A stretch of DNA of 64,000 nucleotides, taken from assembly GCA_019009955.1 (NCBI GenBank), contig CM032233.1, positions 113,558,501-113,622,500 of the forward strand, in the 5' to 3' direction. Every line of letters starts with the position of its first letter. The first letter of the stretch is position 1. Both the position numbers and the translations under genes were made by a program. This DNA comes from Riptortus pedestris (Eukaryota > Arthropoda > Insecta > Hemiptera > Alydidae). Shown here one piece after another: positions 30,405 to 42,112 of the stretch. The notes beneath the pieces are model-generated. The model did no database searches. It had not been told where the DNA came from and was given only the letters and a program-made list of their open reading frames with translations.

Positions 30405-31200
30405 ACCATAATCTAAAGGCCACGCCTTGTAGTTGCAGCCATTGTGTTCTATCGGAAGCAGCCCTTTTCGTATTACTTTACTCACCGAAATCCATAAGAT
30501 GCTTGATGTCTTCAAAATAGGATTTTCTAGGCCTTCCTCTTCCCCTGTGCCCAAGTATCTTACCTTCAAATATATTTGTAATGAAGTCGTTGTGCCTTGT
30601 GATATGCCCAAGACGTTTCACTCTTCTTTTTTCCATTGCCTTGAAGAGACTTTTGTTCTCACGTACGTCATTTATAACTAGAATGTTGGTTTTTTTTTTT
30701 TTTTTTTAGTCCAACTTGTTCTAGTGATTCTACGCCAGATCCACATTTCCATTGCTTCCAACCTGTTGTATTCCCTTTTGTGGGGAGTCCAACCTTCGCT
30801 CCCGTGAAGCAGTAAACTCCATACAAAAAACTTAGCAAACATTTTTTTGGGATCCATGCTTATATGCTTATTAGTTAAAATGCTTCTTTTGCGTTGGAAG
30901 GCTCGTTTGGCAAGTGCTATTCTTCTATCGACTTTAGCTCTACTATCATTGTCTTCAGTGATGATGCTCCCTAGCTAACAAAAGTCCTTCCCTTTTTCAA
31001 ACACATTGTTTCCAATTCTAATATTTATATTTCCTTGGCTTTCTTTCTTCTCTACAATCAAGACTTTTGTTTTATGAGCATTTATTTTGAGTTTGAACTG
31101 ATCTAGAGCGTCTTTTAGGACTTGCAGCATTCTAGTATATGGCGAATTTTTCCTTGATGTATGTGGCCTACGACTGGTCTTCATTTGGGAAGCAACTTGT
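30405..31200 (-). pseudogene. RTE-like LINE reverse transcriptase, 3' part
   Basis: The first frame gives ALDQFKLKINAHKTKVLIVEKK, with the region after the catalytic Y-DD box. The next frames give IITEDNDSRAKVDRRIALAK, a WSLLLHGSEGWTPHKREY stretch, EAMEMWIWRRITRTSW, FKAMEKRRVKRLGHI and GHRGRGRPRKSYFEDI. This succession is the thumb and C-terminal region of RTE-type LINE polyproteins, often annotated as endonuclease-reverse transcriptase. Stops and shifts (for example at 30975 and an A-run near 30700) show it is dead. The 5' part, including the endonuclease, is absent. A second copy occupies 61935-63297. Confidence 0.75.
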
Positions 31201-31683
31201 TGAACTATGTTCTGTTTAGTGTGAAATTTTTTTGAATATCTCTATCCGATATCATTTAGTGGAATTGGGCTGTAGGGGGAAGGAGTTTGTAGATTGGTGT
31301 AAGGGGTGGAGGGGTTGTAGATGGGGTAGCATGGTCAGGCGCTGGGAGCCGAGACCTAAGGGGTGGGCGAGGGAAAGAGACCTTGATCAATGTGCCAGTG
31401 AATTTGTCACCAACAGACGCCCCTCCATGCTAGCCGACCGGAAACCACCCTTGCAACTTGACTAATATTAAACGATGGCTTCCTTCCCCTCGTGTAGTCC
31501 ACCCTTAAACGTTATTTCTTGTAAGTAATGTAATTCTCGTAGAAGAAAACTCATCAGACATTTTTCCCCTTTCACAAGCGGCACTATTTCCTCCCCCTTT
31601 TTTTTTCTCCGCTCGAAAAGAAAAATATTATTGATTAATTTTTATTTATTCGAATTTTTGTGGTATTCGTGGTTTGTACTCTT
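31201..31683. other. Unassigned, GC-rich patch 31260-31460
   Basis: The patch is G-rich on the plus strand (GGGGGAAGGAGTTTGTAG, GGTGGGCGAGGGAAAGAG), unlike the repeats around it. A 77-codon frame at 31232-31465 shows nothing recognisable. Confidence 0.4.
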
Positions 31684-31780
31684 AGCAGATTCCCCTTAAG
31701 GGAAGTCAGCTATTGAGGTTGTACTCAAGACAATTTTCGAAAAATGCCTTCAAGTTTTACCCAGAAGGTGTCGAAAATGA

Positions 31781-31831
<51 letters not shown>

Positions 31832-31833
31832 AT
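31684..31833 (+). mobile_element. HINE-like element 24, 5' end only
   Basis: AGCAGATTCCCCTTAAGGG, the 5' block to GAAAATGAGG, then a TA tract (31783-31829), at which the copy ends and another 5' end begins. Confidence 0.65.
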
Positions 31834-31836
31834 TTT

Positions 31837-31933
31837 TAGCAGATTTAATTAAGGGAAATCAGCTATTGAGGTTGTACTCATCACGTGATTTTTGAAAACG
31901 TTCTTCTTAGATGACGAAAATGAATTTCTCTCC

Positions 31934-31994
<61 letters not shown>

Positions 31995-32848
31995 CTGTTA
32001 CCGCTCTAGCGGTCGCACATTTTGTTTAATTGTTACTATATTCGATATATAAGCGATTTATGTAAAAAGAAAGATCAAGTTTAGGGGCTCAGGTTGGCCG
32101 TGCGAGTTAAGGCGTTGGTCTTAATCTCGTGTGGTAGACCTAGAGTGGCGGGTTCGATTCCCGCCCTGGGCAGTAGAAATTTATTTAGTGACGGACTCAT
32201 TAAATAAACTCCTTGGGCCCACCCTGGCTAGAAAAGGGCGGTAACCTGTAGACAATCCGTCCCGATTAGCCATAGCAGCATAAAGCGGATGTATATAATA
32301 ATAAACAAAAAAAGATCAAGGTCGTTAACGGCTGAAATTGGACTTGAGGGGGGGATTGAGGGGAGGATTTTCGAAAATTCAACATATCTACGTTATTATA
32401 TTTTCGATCGAAAAAGTGTATAGAACCAACGACTTCATATATAGTCGTTTTATGTAAAAAGAAAGATCAAGTTCGTTAATGGCTGAAAATGGACCATCGG
32501 AAGGGGAGAATTTTGAAAATTCAAAATTTGTCAATTATTATTTGTCGGATCAAAAAATTGTGTAAAAGCAATCTTATTAAAAATGTATGTTTTATAAATG
32601 TTGTTATATACATTTATTCTCTAAATTCGATATTAACTGAGATATTTACATTTTTTAATGTGTTCAGCCTTCATTAAAACCCCACTAAAACTCATGTCAT
32701 ATAAACAATACTCTGTTATATAATTAAACACTTTATTTGAATCTTAAATGCAAATATTCTTCTCATTAAACTTGTACTTTTCAAAATAAATGCAAATGCG
32801 TGAGAAATCAGCTTAGTTAACGCAGCACCAGCGTGACGGACTTTTGTT
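31837..32848 (+). mobile_element. HINE-like element 25 (type C), carrying a SINE
   Basis: The 5' end is AGCAGATTTAATTAAGGG, with TA tract 31939-31990 and TACCGCTCTAGCGGTCGC. A SINE sits at 32080-32310. The core AAAGATCAAG-GTTCGTTAACGG type sequence occurs twice (32312 and 32464), an internal duplication. The end is GTGAGAAATCAGCTTAG and AGCGTGACGGACTTTT. Confidence 0.7.
32080..32310 (+). repeat. tRNA-derived SINE, best-preserved copy
   Basis: The tRNA-like head has an A-box-like TGGCCGTGCGAGTTAAGGCG at 32095 and B box GGGTTCGATTCCCG at 32149, closest in layout to a Leu- or Ser-type tRNA. The body has AATTTATTTAGTGACGGAC, CCACCCTGGCTAGAAAAGGG, AATCCGTCCCGATTAGCC, and the tail is ATAATAATAAAC. 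Direct repeats AAAGATCAAG at 32070-32079 and 32311-32320 are its target-site duplication. It would be transcribed by RNA polymerase III and mobilised by a LINE in trans. Confidence 0.85.
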
Positions 32849-33020
32849 TGGCCGCTACCAATCTCGATATTTAAAGGTTTTATGTAAATCACAGATCAAG
32901 TTCATGGACGGCTGTGGAGGATTTTAGGGGAGGAAATTTTGAAAATTCCTAATATCTCCGTTATGAGACGGATCGAAAATTGTTATTGAACAAATATTGA
33001 TAAACAATTGATGCTCTACA
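32849..33020 (+). mobile_element. HINE core fragment (element 26)
   Basis: TTTGGCCGCTACCAATCTCG, AGATCAAGTTCATGGACGG and AATATCTCCGTTATGAGACG are core blocks without ends. Confidence 0.5.
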
Positions 33021-33025
33021 TTTTA

Positions 33026-33412
33026 GCAGATTCCCCTTAAGGGAAATCAGCTATTGAGGTCGTACTCATGACGCAATTTTCGAAAAATTTATATATATAA
33101 ATTTGTCTGTTAACACTCTAGCGGTCGCAATTTTTGTTGAATCGTCACCATACCGAGTTTGGTAATCGTTTTATGTAAAAAGAAAGATCAAGTTCGTTAA
33201 CGGCTGAAATCGGACGAGTGGGAGGTGGGGGGGGGGGGTTTAGAGGAGAGGATTTTCGAAAATTCGAAATAGCTCCGTTACGATCCGTCGGATCGAAAAA
33301 TTGTGCAGAATCAATCTTATTTCAAATTAAATTAAATTAAATAAAATAAAAAAATCGAAATCGAAAATGAGGTCCGTTCAAAACTATATATATATATATA
33401 TATATACATATA

Positions 33413-33497
<85 letters not shown>

Positions 33498-33901
33498 CTG
33501 TTAACATTCTAGCGGTTGCAATTTTTGTTTAATCGTCACCAAACTCGGTATTTAATCATTTTATGTAAAAAGGAAGATCAAGTTCGTTAACGGCAGGTGG
33601 GGTGGGTTTATTTCGAAATATCTCCGTTACTATACGTCGGATCGAAAAATTGTATAAAACCAATCTTATTGGAAATTCAATTTACTATAAATATTGTCAT
33701 ATACATTTATTCTCTATCTTGAGTATTAACCGAGATATTGGCATTTTTATTAAGTGTAACGGACGAGCTATGGTTCCCGCCGAAAGCTAGTTCGGCCGTT
33801 TCCGTACCTGATCGACATTCATATCGAGATTTCTCTATTGTATAACTTTACGTGGGAAATCTGCTTAGTTTACGCAGCCCCTGCGTGACGGACTTTTTTT
33901 T
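33026..33901 (+). mobile_element. HINE-like element 27 (type B), composite
   Basis: The 5' end is AGCAGATTCCCCTTAAGGG. The first core (TAACACTCTAGCGGTCGC) runs to about 33350. A second entry at GAAAATGAGGTCCGTTC (33365) carries a TA/TG/TA microsatellite (33386-33492) and a second core. The type B arm (AAGCTAGTTCGGCCGTTTCC) and a perfect 3' hairpin with GACGGAC close it. It looks like two copies recombined within the core. Confidence 0.7.
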
Positions 33902-33949
33902 GTTTTCAAAATTTTCTAGTAACTCAAATATTAATTGTGAAAACTAATC

Positions 33950-35340
33950 AGTTCAGTTCCTTTGTGTAGTTTATAAACACAGCGAAGATTAAATTGAAAT
34001 AGTGATAACTGCTGGGAACTTATTTTACAAACCAATAGTTCTCGAGCTGAATTTATGAATTTTAATAACAACAAACTAATTATATGTACATTTAAAGATC
34101 TGTTTAAATGTGAAATCTTAAATGATCCCTTGAACTACTTAACCCTCCGGCGGGCGCGCTGCGGCATTTGGACCGCAATCTGAACATCTGTCAAAATACT
34201 AGGAATAGAAATGACTTCAGCGGGCTGGGGGTTGCAGGTATTTGTATATCAACATGTTCCTGACATGTTGAGTCGGTCATGCCCCCTCCATTCCCCTTAC
34301 CTCAGTAGCTATTCTGCCTTATTTGCGTGAGTTCAGTAACTGCGGTCCGAACACCTGCCCTTTAGTGTTACAGATTCCGAAATCCGAAATCACAGTATCC
34401 ATCAAGTAACGTGCAATAATTGTCAGGGAAATGCTTTATACGAGGAAGAAGAAGTTTGATTTTTGTTCTGTAATATAAAAAAAAGTTCATTTTTTCTATT
34501 TCCTAATTGATAAATTAAATTTTTTTTCTTGCAAATTTTGAACCGAATATTTTTTCTGTATTTGATCATTTATAACCTTGAACTTATTTTTTTATTATAT
34601 TACTAATATACTATTACTCTGTATTTATATTACAAAATGTTTGTTCAAACTTTATGAAAATAATTAATAATTTTACTCTATTTTTAGTCTGTAAAATAAT
34701 ATTATAAAACGTAAAATTATTGTTCCTATACCACTATTCCTACGTTCCTGAATATCCTATGTAGGTGGTTATTTATAATAAACAATTTATTATTAGAATA
34801 TCTCAATCATTATTCTACCTATTGAAAAGTTGTTTTTTATATTCCAAAGCTATTTATAAAAAAATTGTTTAGCCATCCTTTACTTAGCAATATGATAACG
34901 TATAATTTTCATGCATTAGAATTACTGTAAACCCAAAGCAAAAATGAATAAACAACATAAGTTATTGCTTATTTTCTAATAAAAAATAGAAAAAAACAAA
35001 ATGCGGTCCAAACACCGCAGCGCGCCCGCTAACGTAACTCAAATAGGCGCGCCCGCCGGAGGGTTAAACATATTGTTACTGCATAGAGGATATATTTCTC
35101 TTGGAAATCCTGGTTACTGAGTGATAATTTTTAAGTCTAATAATAATTATATAAAAAAAAACGTCCATCAAAATATATTTTAGTTTAAATGTTTAAAATT
35201 CATTTCTACATAAAAAAAACTCTCAAATCCAAGTATAAGGAGGGTATATTTTTCGTCATCAAATGTTATTCTTAAACGAAAAGCTGAAAGAATGTCATAA
35301 TAGAAAAAGAGAAGTTAAATAGTTGCTAAGGCGTAGTCAA
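33950..35340 (+). repeat. Repeat family X, split by a piggyBac-type MITE
   Basis: The flanks of the MITE (CTCGAGCTGAATTTATGAAT at 34042 to CCTTGAACTAC before TTAA, and ACATATTG, GAGGATATAT, AAATCCTGGTTACTGAG after it) are colinear, once joined, with the reverse complement of 45091-45300. The nature of the repeat is unknown; no coding trace was found. Confidence 0.65.
34143..35063. mobile_element. piggyBac-type MITE (921 bp) with TTAA duplication
   Basis: TTAA flanks both ends (34139-34142, 35064-35067). The terminal inverted repeat is CCCTCCGGCGGGCGCGC, 17 bases exact. A GC-rich sub-terminal repeat (GGGCGCGCTGCGG..TTTGGACCGCA, broken here by two variable bases) follows directly on the left and lies ~20 bases further in on the right (35000-35032). 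A third related copy, ACTGCGGTCCGAACACC, lies near 34337. The interior is AT-rich and non-coding. It is assigned to piggyBac by TTAA and CCC termini. Confidence 0.85.
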
Positions 35341-35732
35341 GCTCTCAAGTGTTTCCCCTTACATTCAACTTAAATGCTGCATGATTAAAGTTCTACAACA
35401 ACTCATAAAAAACTAGGAGAGGATAAGCCCCCAAGGGGTAATCGAACACTCCACGAAATGCCTGAACTGCCTTCATGTTTTCCTGTGTCTGTGAATAGTA
35501 AAGTTGTTAAATTTATAACTCCGTGACTTTGGTCACACAAAGTGGGTACACATGCAACGAAAAGTTTATAAAATAGGTAATACAAATTAGTTGAAAGGCC
35601 AAATAAATAACTAACTATAGGAATCTTTACTTCGCGTGCCACCGGATCAGACCGAAGAAAAATCTCTGTGGAGTCAATATTATCTCTGACTAAAGCCAAA
35701 AAATTAGTGATCTTCAACTGTTGTCTTTATAA
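35341..35732. other. No gene recognised
   Basis: A 104-codon minus-strand frame (35403-35717) has no identifiable domain; composition and lack of relatives argue against calling it. Confidence 0.4.
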
Positions 35733-37520
35733 AAAGTCCGTCATGCAGTGGTTGCGTAACCTAAGCAAATTTCCGTCATGTAGTTTAACAATAGATAAAT
35801 CTGTATAATGGTAACACAGTCAATTTTAAGTGAATAAATACAAGAAACCTACGATAATAAGAAACCTCCTACCGGGAAACGTCTGAAACGCAAACAAACA
35901 GGTGTGCCAACTTCTCACCAGAAAGAAAAACAATTACTGAAATATATCTTAATATAACTTCTTAATTTGATTGGAAACTATTTACTACATACTAGTACTG
36001 TAATTTATAATGGATCAGAATAATTTTTATCTCAATCAATCAAATTTTAGTAGTCCAAGAACTTAAGACCACATTGGAGCGAGTGATAAGGTAAGCCGGA
36101 CATTCATTAATATCTCCGTTTCTACTGGTCCTAGAATATTGATTCTGGTGTCATTTTAAAGCAAATCCAATACTCTATTGAACTACCTCATCAGCAATTT
36201 TTTAAGCAATTTTGCCAGATGCGATATAACGGTAGGATGAATTTTAAATGTGTACATACAGTACTGTAATTGAATCTTCTAGTATTCTTAGAAAAAAAAA
36301 ATCAGTTGGTCATTTAAAATTTTTCTTCCTAATATCTTTCAAGGAAATAACAACAAAAACAAATACTACTTACTTCTACTTTGAAGAATACGATAAATGA
36401 ATTTGCTTCCTTTAATTACATTAATTTTTTTAATCAATAATTCTAACTTTAAACGGAGTTCACTTTATGACACCTTGGACCTTTTTAAAAGGACATTAAA
36501 AATATTTAGACAAGAAAAACACGTATTTAACTATTTCTTAGAACGTGAATGGCGCGCCAATTGCGTAGAGGAGGAGGCGAGGGAAAGGTCTGCGGGAGGT
36601 ATAATACGTCTTCCCACCCGAAAGTGTTAACACTAAAAGTAAAATATTTAATGAATAGGCAAGTTTAGGCAAGATCTGACGACGTTATAAATAAGACAAA
36701 ATACTCCTAAAAGCATGCCAAGTGGTATTTTTTCAAGCAAATACAAGCGATTTGCGAATTCAATTAAATAAAATTATTTTCAGCTCGATGTAAAAAAAAA
36801 AAAAATTAGAGGAATTTTAAAAACCTTTTGTGCCAGTTTTTGATTTGTTATAATACCCTTAATGTGTACTGGAAGCAACAATAATTTATAAAATGAAATA
36901 AGAGTTCACGACGAATTTAATAAGCCAAGGCTTTTTTTAACATAGCAATTATAACCAGGCATTATGTAAAAACCATTGCAATAATATGGCTAAAAATCAA
37001 TCTGCTCAATTGAAAAGGGTTTATGTGGTACCTACTAACAATACAATCAAAATCCCAAATTAAAACTTTTATTTTTTCCCCAATGTCCGACATTACTGAA
37101 GGATCGCTCCAGTATGAAGACGGGGGGGGGGCATGAACATAATTGGATTTATCTCGTATAATAAAGGTCACTTGGTAAAAATATTTAAGCTTCGAATAAT
37201 GTGGTTTATTACATAACAGAGTATTGTTTAAGTAACATTAGTAGAAGTGGGTGTCTGCTGAAGGCTGAAAACTGTAAAATGCAAATATCTCGCTCAATAT
37301 TCAAGATAGAGAATAAATGTATATGACGATATTTATTGTACATTTAATGTGAAATATGATTTGTTCTATACAATATTTCGATCCAACGTATAGTAAAGGA
37401 GATATTTAGAGTTTTCGAAAATTCTACTATTTAAACCCTCACTCCCACTGGTCCGATTTCAGCCATTAATGAACTTGATCTTTCTTTTTACATAAAACGA
37501 TTAAATACCGAATTTAACAG

Positions 37521-37560
<40 letters not shown>

Positions 37561-37684
37561 GAACGGACTGCATTTTCGTCATCTCCTGGGTAGGATGGAT
37601 GGTTATTTGAAGACATCTTTCGAAAATCGCGTCATGTGTACGACCTCAATAGCTCATTTCTCTTGAAGGAAATCTGCTAAAAGA
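35733..37684 (-). mobile_element. HINE-like element 28 (type A), split by an unknown transposon
   Basis: Left part 35733-36069: GTCCGTCATGCAGTGGTTGC, the type A arm to TAGTAGTCCAAGAACTTAAG. Right part 37122-37684: poly-G, ATCTCGTATAATAAAGGTC, GTAGAAGTGGGTGTCTGC, AGGAGATATTTAGAG, TA tract 37525-37552, GGACTGCATTTTCGTCATC and the 5' end at 37684. The two halves rejoin exactly (AACTTAAGAC + GGGGGG) as in elements 3 and 6. Confidence 0.8.
36070..37116. mobile_element. Unclassified inverted-repeat DNA transposon (1047 bp)
   Basis: It is inserted in HINE-like element 28. The ends are CACATTGGAGCGAG on the left and, in complement, CATACTGGAGCGAT on the right. GCCGGACATT and TCGGACATT follow at similar inward distances, giving an imperfect inverted repeat of about 40 bases. 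AAGAC flanks both sides (36065-36069, 37117-37121), a 5-bp target duplication. The interior is AT-rich. A 77-codon frame at 36397-36630 (MNLLPLITLIFLINNSNF at its start) shows no transposase motif. The CAC-type end with 5-bp duplication recalls Transib, but this is weak. Confidence 0.65.
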
Positions 37685-38343
37685 TATTTCCATGGCAAAC
37701 CTCTAAATTCAAGAAATGACATGTCGTATTTAAGACTTTAATTAGTTTGAATTATTTTTGCTAATAACAATTCTACGTCTACGATTTAAAATTTATAAAA
37801 ATGATACTAGTTGCTTTAATTATTTAAAAGATACTAATATATAAGAAATTCGCATTCCTTATGTCTTAATGGGGGAGGGGTCTATCGGACGTCAAAACAC
37901 AACTATCGAAAATATCTCGGGCCTTATTCTTCCAAGATATTTATGATCCGAATGTATCATAAATCTTGTTAATTGGTTTTAATATTAAGTTTGAGTAAGT
38001 TAACGACCAATGGCAAGAGTGTCTTTATAATATGTAGCACATTAGACGACAAAAAAATTCGGGGCAACTGGCAGTAAAGAGATTTTAAGGTGAAGATAAA
38101 CACTTTTATTTGCAGATTTTGCCAGCAAATTAAGAAGAGTTATCTCAGATCTTATTCATTGGATCCAGATTTGTTTCAAGATATGATTTGATGATTGATT
38201 TATGATAAACAGTTAAAAGGTTGCATAAAAATCGTCTCTTTCAGTAGCAGGGGAAAAATTTGCATTTCCACTATACCCTCTTAACCCCCCCCCCTCTGCC
38301 GAATTAATTTTTCTGGTTAACGTGCTTAGATCCAAGAATTTCA
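37685..38343. other. Unassigned, with a motif shared with HINE cores
   Basis: AATGGGGGAGGGGTC and ATCGAAAATATCTCGGGCC (37868-37922) echo the G-run plus ATATCTC block of HINE and Helitron elements, but the ends are not present. It may be an older diverged relative. Confidence 0.35.
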
Positions 38344-38920
38344 AAAAAGTCCGTCACGCGGGGGCAGCGTTAGCTAAGAAGATTTCCCACGTTCACCATG
38401 CAATTGTATTTTCTCAAAACGTAAAAGTTCAATGAGAAAAATATTTGGTATATAGGCTTCAAATAAAGTGTTTCATAATATAACAGCTTTTTGTTAATAT
38501 GACACGAGTTAGAGTGGGGGTTTACTTATGGTTGAAAACTAAAAAAATATCTTGGTTAGTAATCATGATAGTGAAAAAGCGTACTTGACAAAATGAATAG
38601 AACATTAAATTTGCAATAAGATTAGTTTTATACAAATTATTGATCCGACGCATAATAACGGAGCTATTAATAGTTTTCGAAATTCCCCTTTAAACTCCTC
38701 CCTCCCACTGGTCTGATTTCAGCCATTAACGAACTTGATCTTTACATAAAACGTTTTAATATCGGGTTTGGTAACGATAAAAAAAATTGCGACCGCTAGA
38801 GCGTTAACAGACATATATATAGTTTTTAATGAACCTCATCTCCTGGGTAGGAACAATGGACATTTGAGGAATATTTTCGAAAATTTCGAGTACAAACTCC
38901 ATGACTGATTTCTCTTAGGC
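38344..38920 (-). mobile_element. HINE-like element 30 (type C)
   Basis: It has the hairpin end GTCCGTCACGCGGGGGCAGC (stem mutated), CACCATGCAATTGTATTTTC, TAGAGTGGGGGTTTAC, AACGGAGCTATTAATAG, CGACCGCTAGAGCGTTAAC, a short TA tract and the 5' block to TGATTTCTCTTAGG. Confidence 0.7.
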
Positions 38921-38949
38921 TTTTTCAATTTTCCTATCTCCTAGGATAT

Positions 38950-39516
38950 ATATATTTCTGCCAATCACAAATATGATCTTTATTGTTGACTGAAACGGTA
39001 TATGTCGAGTATGGTATACATTAAATATGCATTTCCAAAACAAAAAGGTAAAATCTTGATTAGTCACGTCATCACTCTACAAATTGGCATGTTGCTCACA
39101 TAATAAACGTTTTTTGAAACCAATATTTGCTATTTAAGCTTAGAATAAAGTGGTTCATGATATAACAGCGTATTGCTATTCAGACATGAGTACCATTGGG
39201 GGTTTACTGAAGGCTAAAAAAAAAACAACTAAAAAATGAAAATATCGCGGCTAATATTCATGTTAGGTTATATAGATAGATATATAAACGTATATAAAAA
39301 TATTTATAGTCCGTTTGATTTACAATAACATTGGTCCTATACAATTTTGCGATCCGACTCGGAATAAGGGAGATATTTTCAAAATTCCCTCATTTAAAAT
39401 CACTGGTCTGATTTCAGCCGTTACCAAACTTGACCTTTGGTTTCATACATAAAATGGTAACGATGAAACAAAACTTTAAACCAGCAGAACGTGAACAGAG
39501 ATGTCAATATATATAA

Positions 39517-39548
<32 letters not shown>

Positions 39549-39665
39549 CTGTGTGTGTAATTTTGAACGGAACTCATTTTCGTCCCCCTCTGTGTAGGTG
39601 TGGATATGTGTAGAAATGTTTCGAAAGTCACGTCAGTAAACCTCAATAGCTGATTTACCATAAAA
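38950..39665 (-). mobile_element. HINE-like element 31 (type D), GT microsatellite
   Basis: The type D arm begins TCTGCCAATCACAAATATG and GAGTATGGTATACATT. Then come AATAAAGTGGTTCATGATAT, ATATCGCGGCTAATATTC and TTCAGCCGTTACCAAACTTG. A GT tract (39522-39560) is at the microsatellite position, followed by GAACGGAACTCATTTTCGTC and the 5' end near 39665. Confidence 0.65.
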
Positions 39666-40476
39666 AAAAAATCGCCTAAAATTCTAACTTTAGAATGTTG
39701 AAAATTCATATTTATGATGTAAAGTCGAAATCGACTGAGAGAATGAGGCGGTTTAAAGAAGGTCAAAAAATAAAATGGAAATTTCTCCGTGCCTGTTAAA
39801 GATAAAAACGGTTTTTTGATCTGATGCATTGTAACGTTGATATTGTATATGGCTTACTAATGAAATAATTTTAAATGTAGTACATCAAAACATTTGGTTG
39901 GTTAGTTAATTTAATAGTAGACAGAAGTGCGGTGCCCACATCTCTTTTAGAAAATAATGACTTATCGTTTATAAGCTCAATTCACTGGTAAGAAATTTGA
40001 AAGTTAAAATGCTGGTCTAGTAAAATAAAACAGACTGCAGCCATATGCGCTTGGGCAGTGAAGTGTGTAACACATCGTTTAGGAAGCAATTCGAAAAAGT
40101 TATTGGTGCTGACTGGTAAGCCCGCATACAAACAGTGACATGACAAATAGAGCAGGAAAGGGTCACACCAACTGTCCCCAGCAATTCAGTTATCCCTTAT
40201 TCAATAGATGGATATCTTCTAACAATTTTGTTGCCCTGCCTACGATTACATATAAACTACCTTAGCACGTGTCCCCTCATTTGAATATGTTATACTGTTT
40301 TTTTTTCTTAACTAGGCTGCTTATCAACGATTTTATATACACATGACTCCAATTGACAGACCACTTATACCATAGATCTCAATTTAGTAACAAGGCAGGT
40401 CGGGGAACCCGAAAATTCAAAGCATTCTCAAACTCTGTGTGCAAGTAGAGTAATTGATCCTTAACAGAAAGCTATT
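39666..40476. other. No gene recognised
   Basis: Mixed-composition DNA without matching families; short frames only. Confidence 0.4.
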
Positions 40477-40564
40477 AGCAGATTTCCCTTAGAAATTTTT
40501 CTTCAAATGCCCATCGATCCTACCCAGTAGATGACGAAAATGATGCCCGTTCAAAACTGTACAC

Positions 40565-40622
<58 letters not shown>

Positions 40623-41366
40623 GCAATTTTTGTTTGATCGTTACCAAACTCGATATTTAGTCGTTTTGCGTAAAAGAAAAGATCAAGTTCGTTAATCACT
40701 GAAATCGGAATAAGAGGATGAGGGGTTTAGAGGGGGAGAATTTTGAAAATTCGAAATATATCCGTTATTATAAATCGGATCGAAAAAGTAAATTGAAGAA
40801 ATCTTATTGGAAATTAAATATACTATAAATATTGCTATATGCACATACTCCCTATCTTGAGGATTAACAGGGATATTTGTATTTTCCAGTTTTCAGCCTT
40901 CAGTAAACCCCCACTTCTACTCCTATTACGTGAATAATACTCTGTTATATAATAAATCACATTACTCGAAGCTTAAATACCAAATATTGTTTTCCAGAGA
41001 CCTTCATTATACGAGATACATGCAAATATGTTCTTGCGACCCCCCCCCCGTCTTAAATTCTTGGACTACTAAAATTTGAATGATTGACATAAAATTTATT
41101 CTGATTCCTTATAAATTTCATTACTAGATATAGTATCTTGTTTTTAATAAAATTAATATGTTCCGGTGTCGGAAAGAAAAAAACAATAACTGAAATCCGT
41201 TGGCAGACTAGTTTGTTTACATTTGAGACGCTTTCTTATTACCGTTTGTATTTATTCACCAAATATTCAGTGTGATGTTGTGTTAGCAATATGTAGGCTT
41301 ATCTATTATTAAAATTCACTAGGGAAATCTGCTTAGTTTACGCAGCCCCTGCGTGACGGAGTTTTT
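40477..41366 (+). mobile_element. HINE-like element 32 (type A)
   Basis: The 5' end AGCAGATTTCCCTTAG has lost part of the 5' block. TA tract 40566-40617. Core with ATATATCCGTTATTATAAAT and AACAGGGATATTTG. Poly-C 41040, TTCTTATTACCGTTTG, GGGAAATCTGCTTAG, perfect hairpin and GACGGAG-T5. Confidence 0.75.
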
Positions 41367-41885
41367 AGTTTTCTGTCGTTATAAAACCCCCTTTCTACTC
41401 ATCAATTTTTGCATATAAATTGAGAATATGTTGTGAGATCACAAGTGGGCTATACCAACACGCGGGAAATCTGCTTAGTTTACGCTGCCCCTGCGTGACG
41501 AAATTTCCCCCCTCCCTCGATTATGGTCCTTTCCATTAAGTCCAATCCAAGAGATCCTTTCCAAGAGTCCTGTCGCAATTTTCGGAAAATGTCCAACGAT
41601 ACTTTCTAGAAGTTGACAATGAGGTCCACCAATATGTATATAATGTAACAAAGAAACAAAATAAGCTCCTGTTTTACAGGGTATCCACCAATGCCAGCCT
41701 CCTTAACTGCCTTTTTGAGGTAATTTTGTTAATTTTGATTTTGTGAGAAACATATATTTTTGTAGGGGATGTTGTTTAGGGAGCAGCTCAAGTTAATCTT
41801 TATTTTGTATATGTGGAACAATTGAGATATGTATATATATTTTATTTTTCTGCTACCTGTATAGTAGTAGAAATTTTTCTTTGGG
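41367..41885 (+). mobile_element. HINE type E 3' end and unassigned DNA
   Basis: The 3' arm and end lie at 41400-41500 (GAATATGTTGTGAGATCAC, ACCAACACGCGGGAAATC, hairpin with one change). A decayed 5' block is at about 41575-41630. The remainder, 41640-41880, is unrecognised. Confidence 0.5.
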
Positions 41886-41986
41886 GAAATCTGCTATTCC
41901 CCTGTTGTACTCATGAAACATTTCCTCAAAATTTCCTCCTCCGCCCATCGATCCTATCCAGGAGATGACGAAAATGAGGCCTATTC

Positions 41987-42056
<70 letters not shown>

Positions 42057-42112
42057 TTTAACGCTATAGTGGAAAACCTGCTTTACGCAGCCCCTGTATG
42101 ACGGACCTTTTT
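41886..42112 (+). mobile_element. HINE-like element 33, minimal copy (227 bp)
   Basis: 5' half with GAGATGACGAAAATGAGGCC, TA tract 41994-42053, TTAACGCTATAGTGG, then directly AAAACCTGCTTTACGCAGCC, CCTGTATGACGGACCTTTTT. The whole core between microsatellite and 3' end is deleted. Confidence 0.65.
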
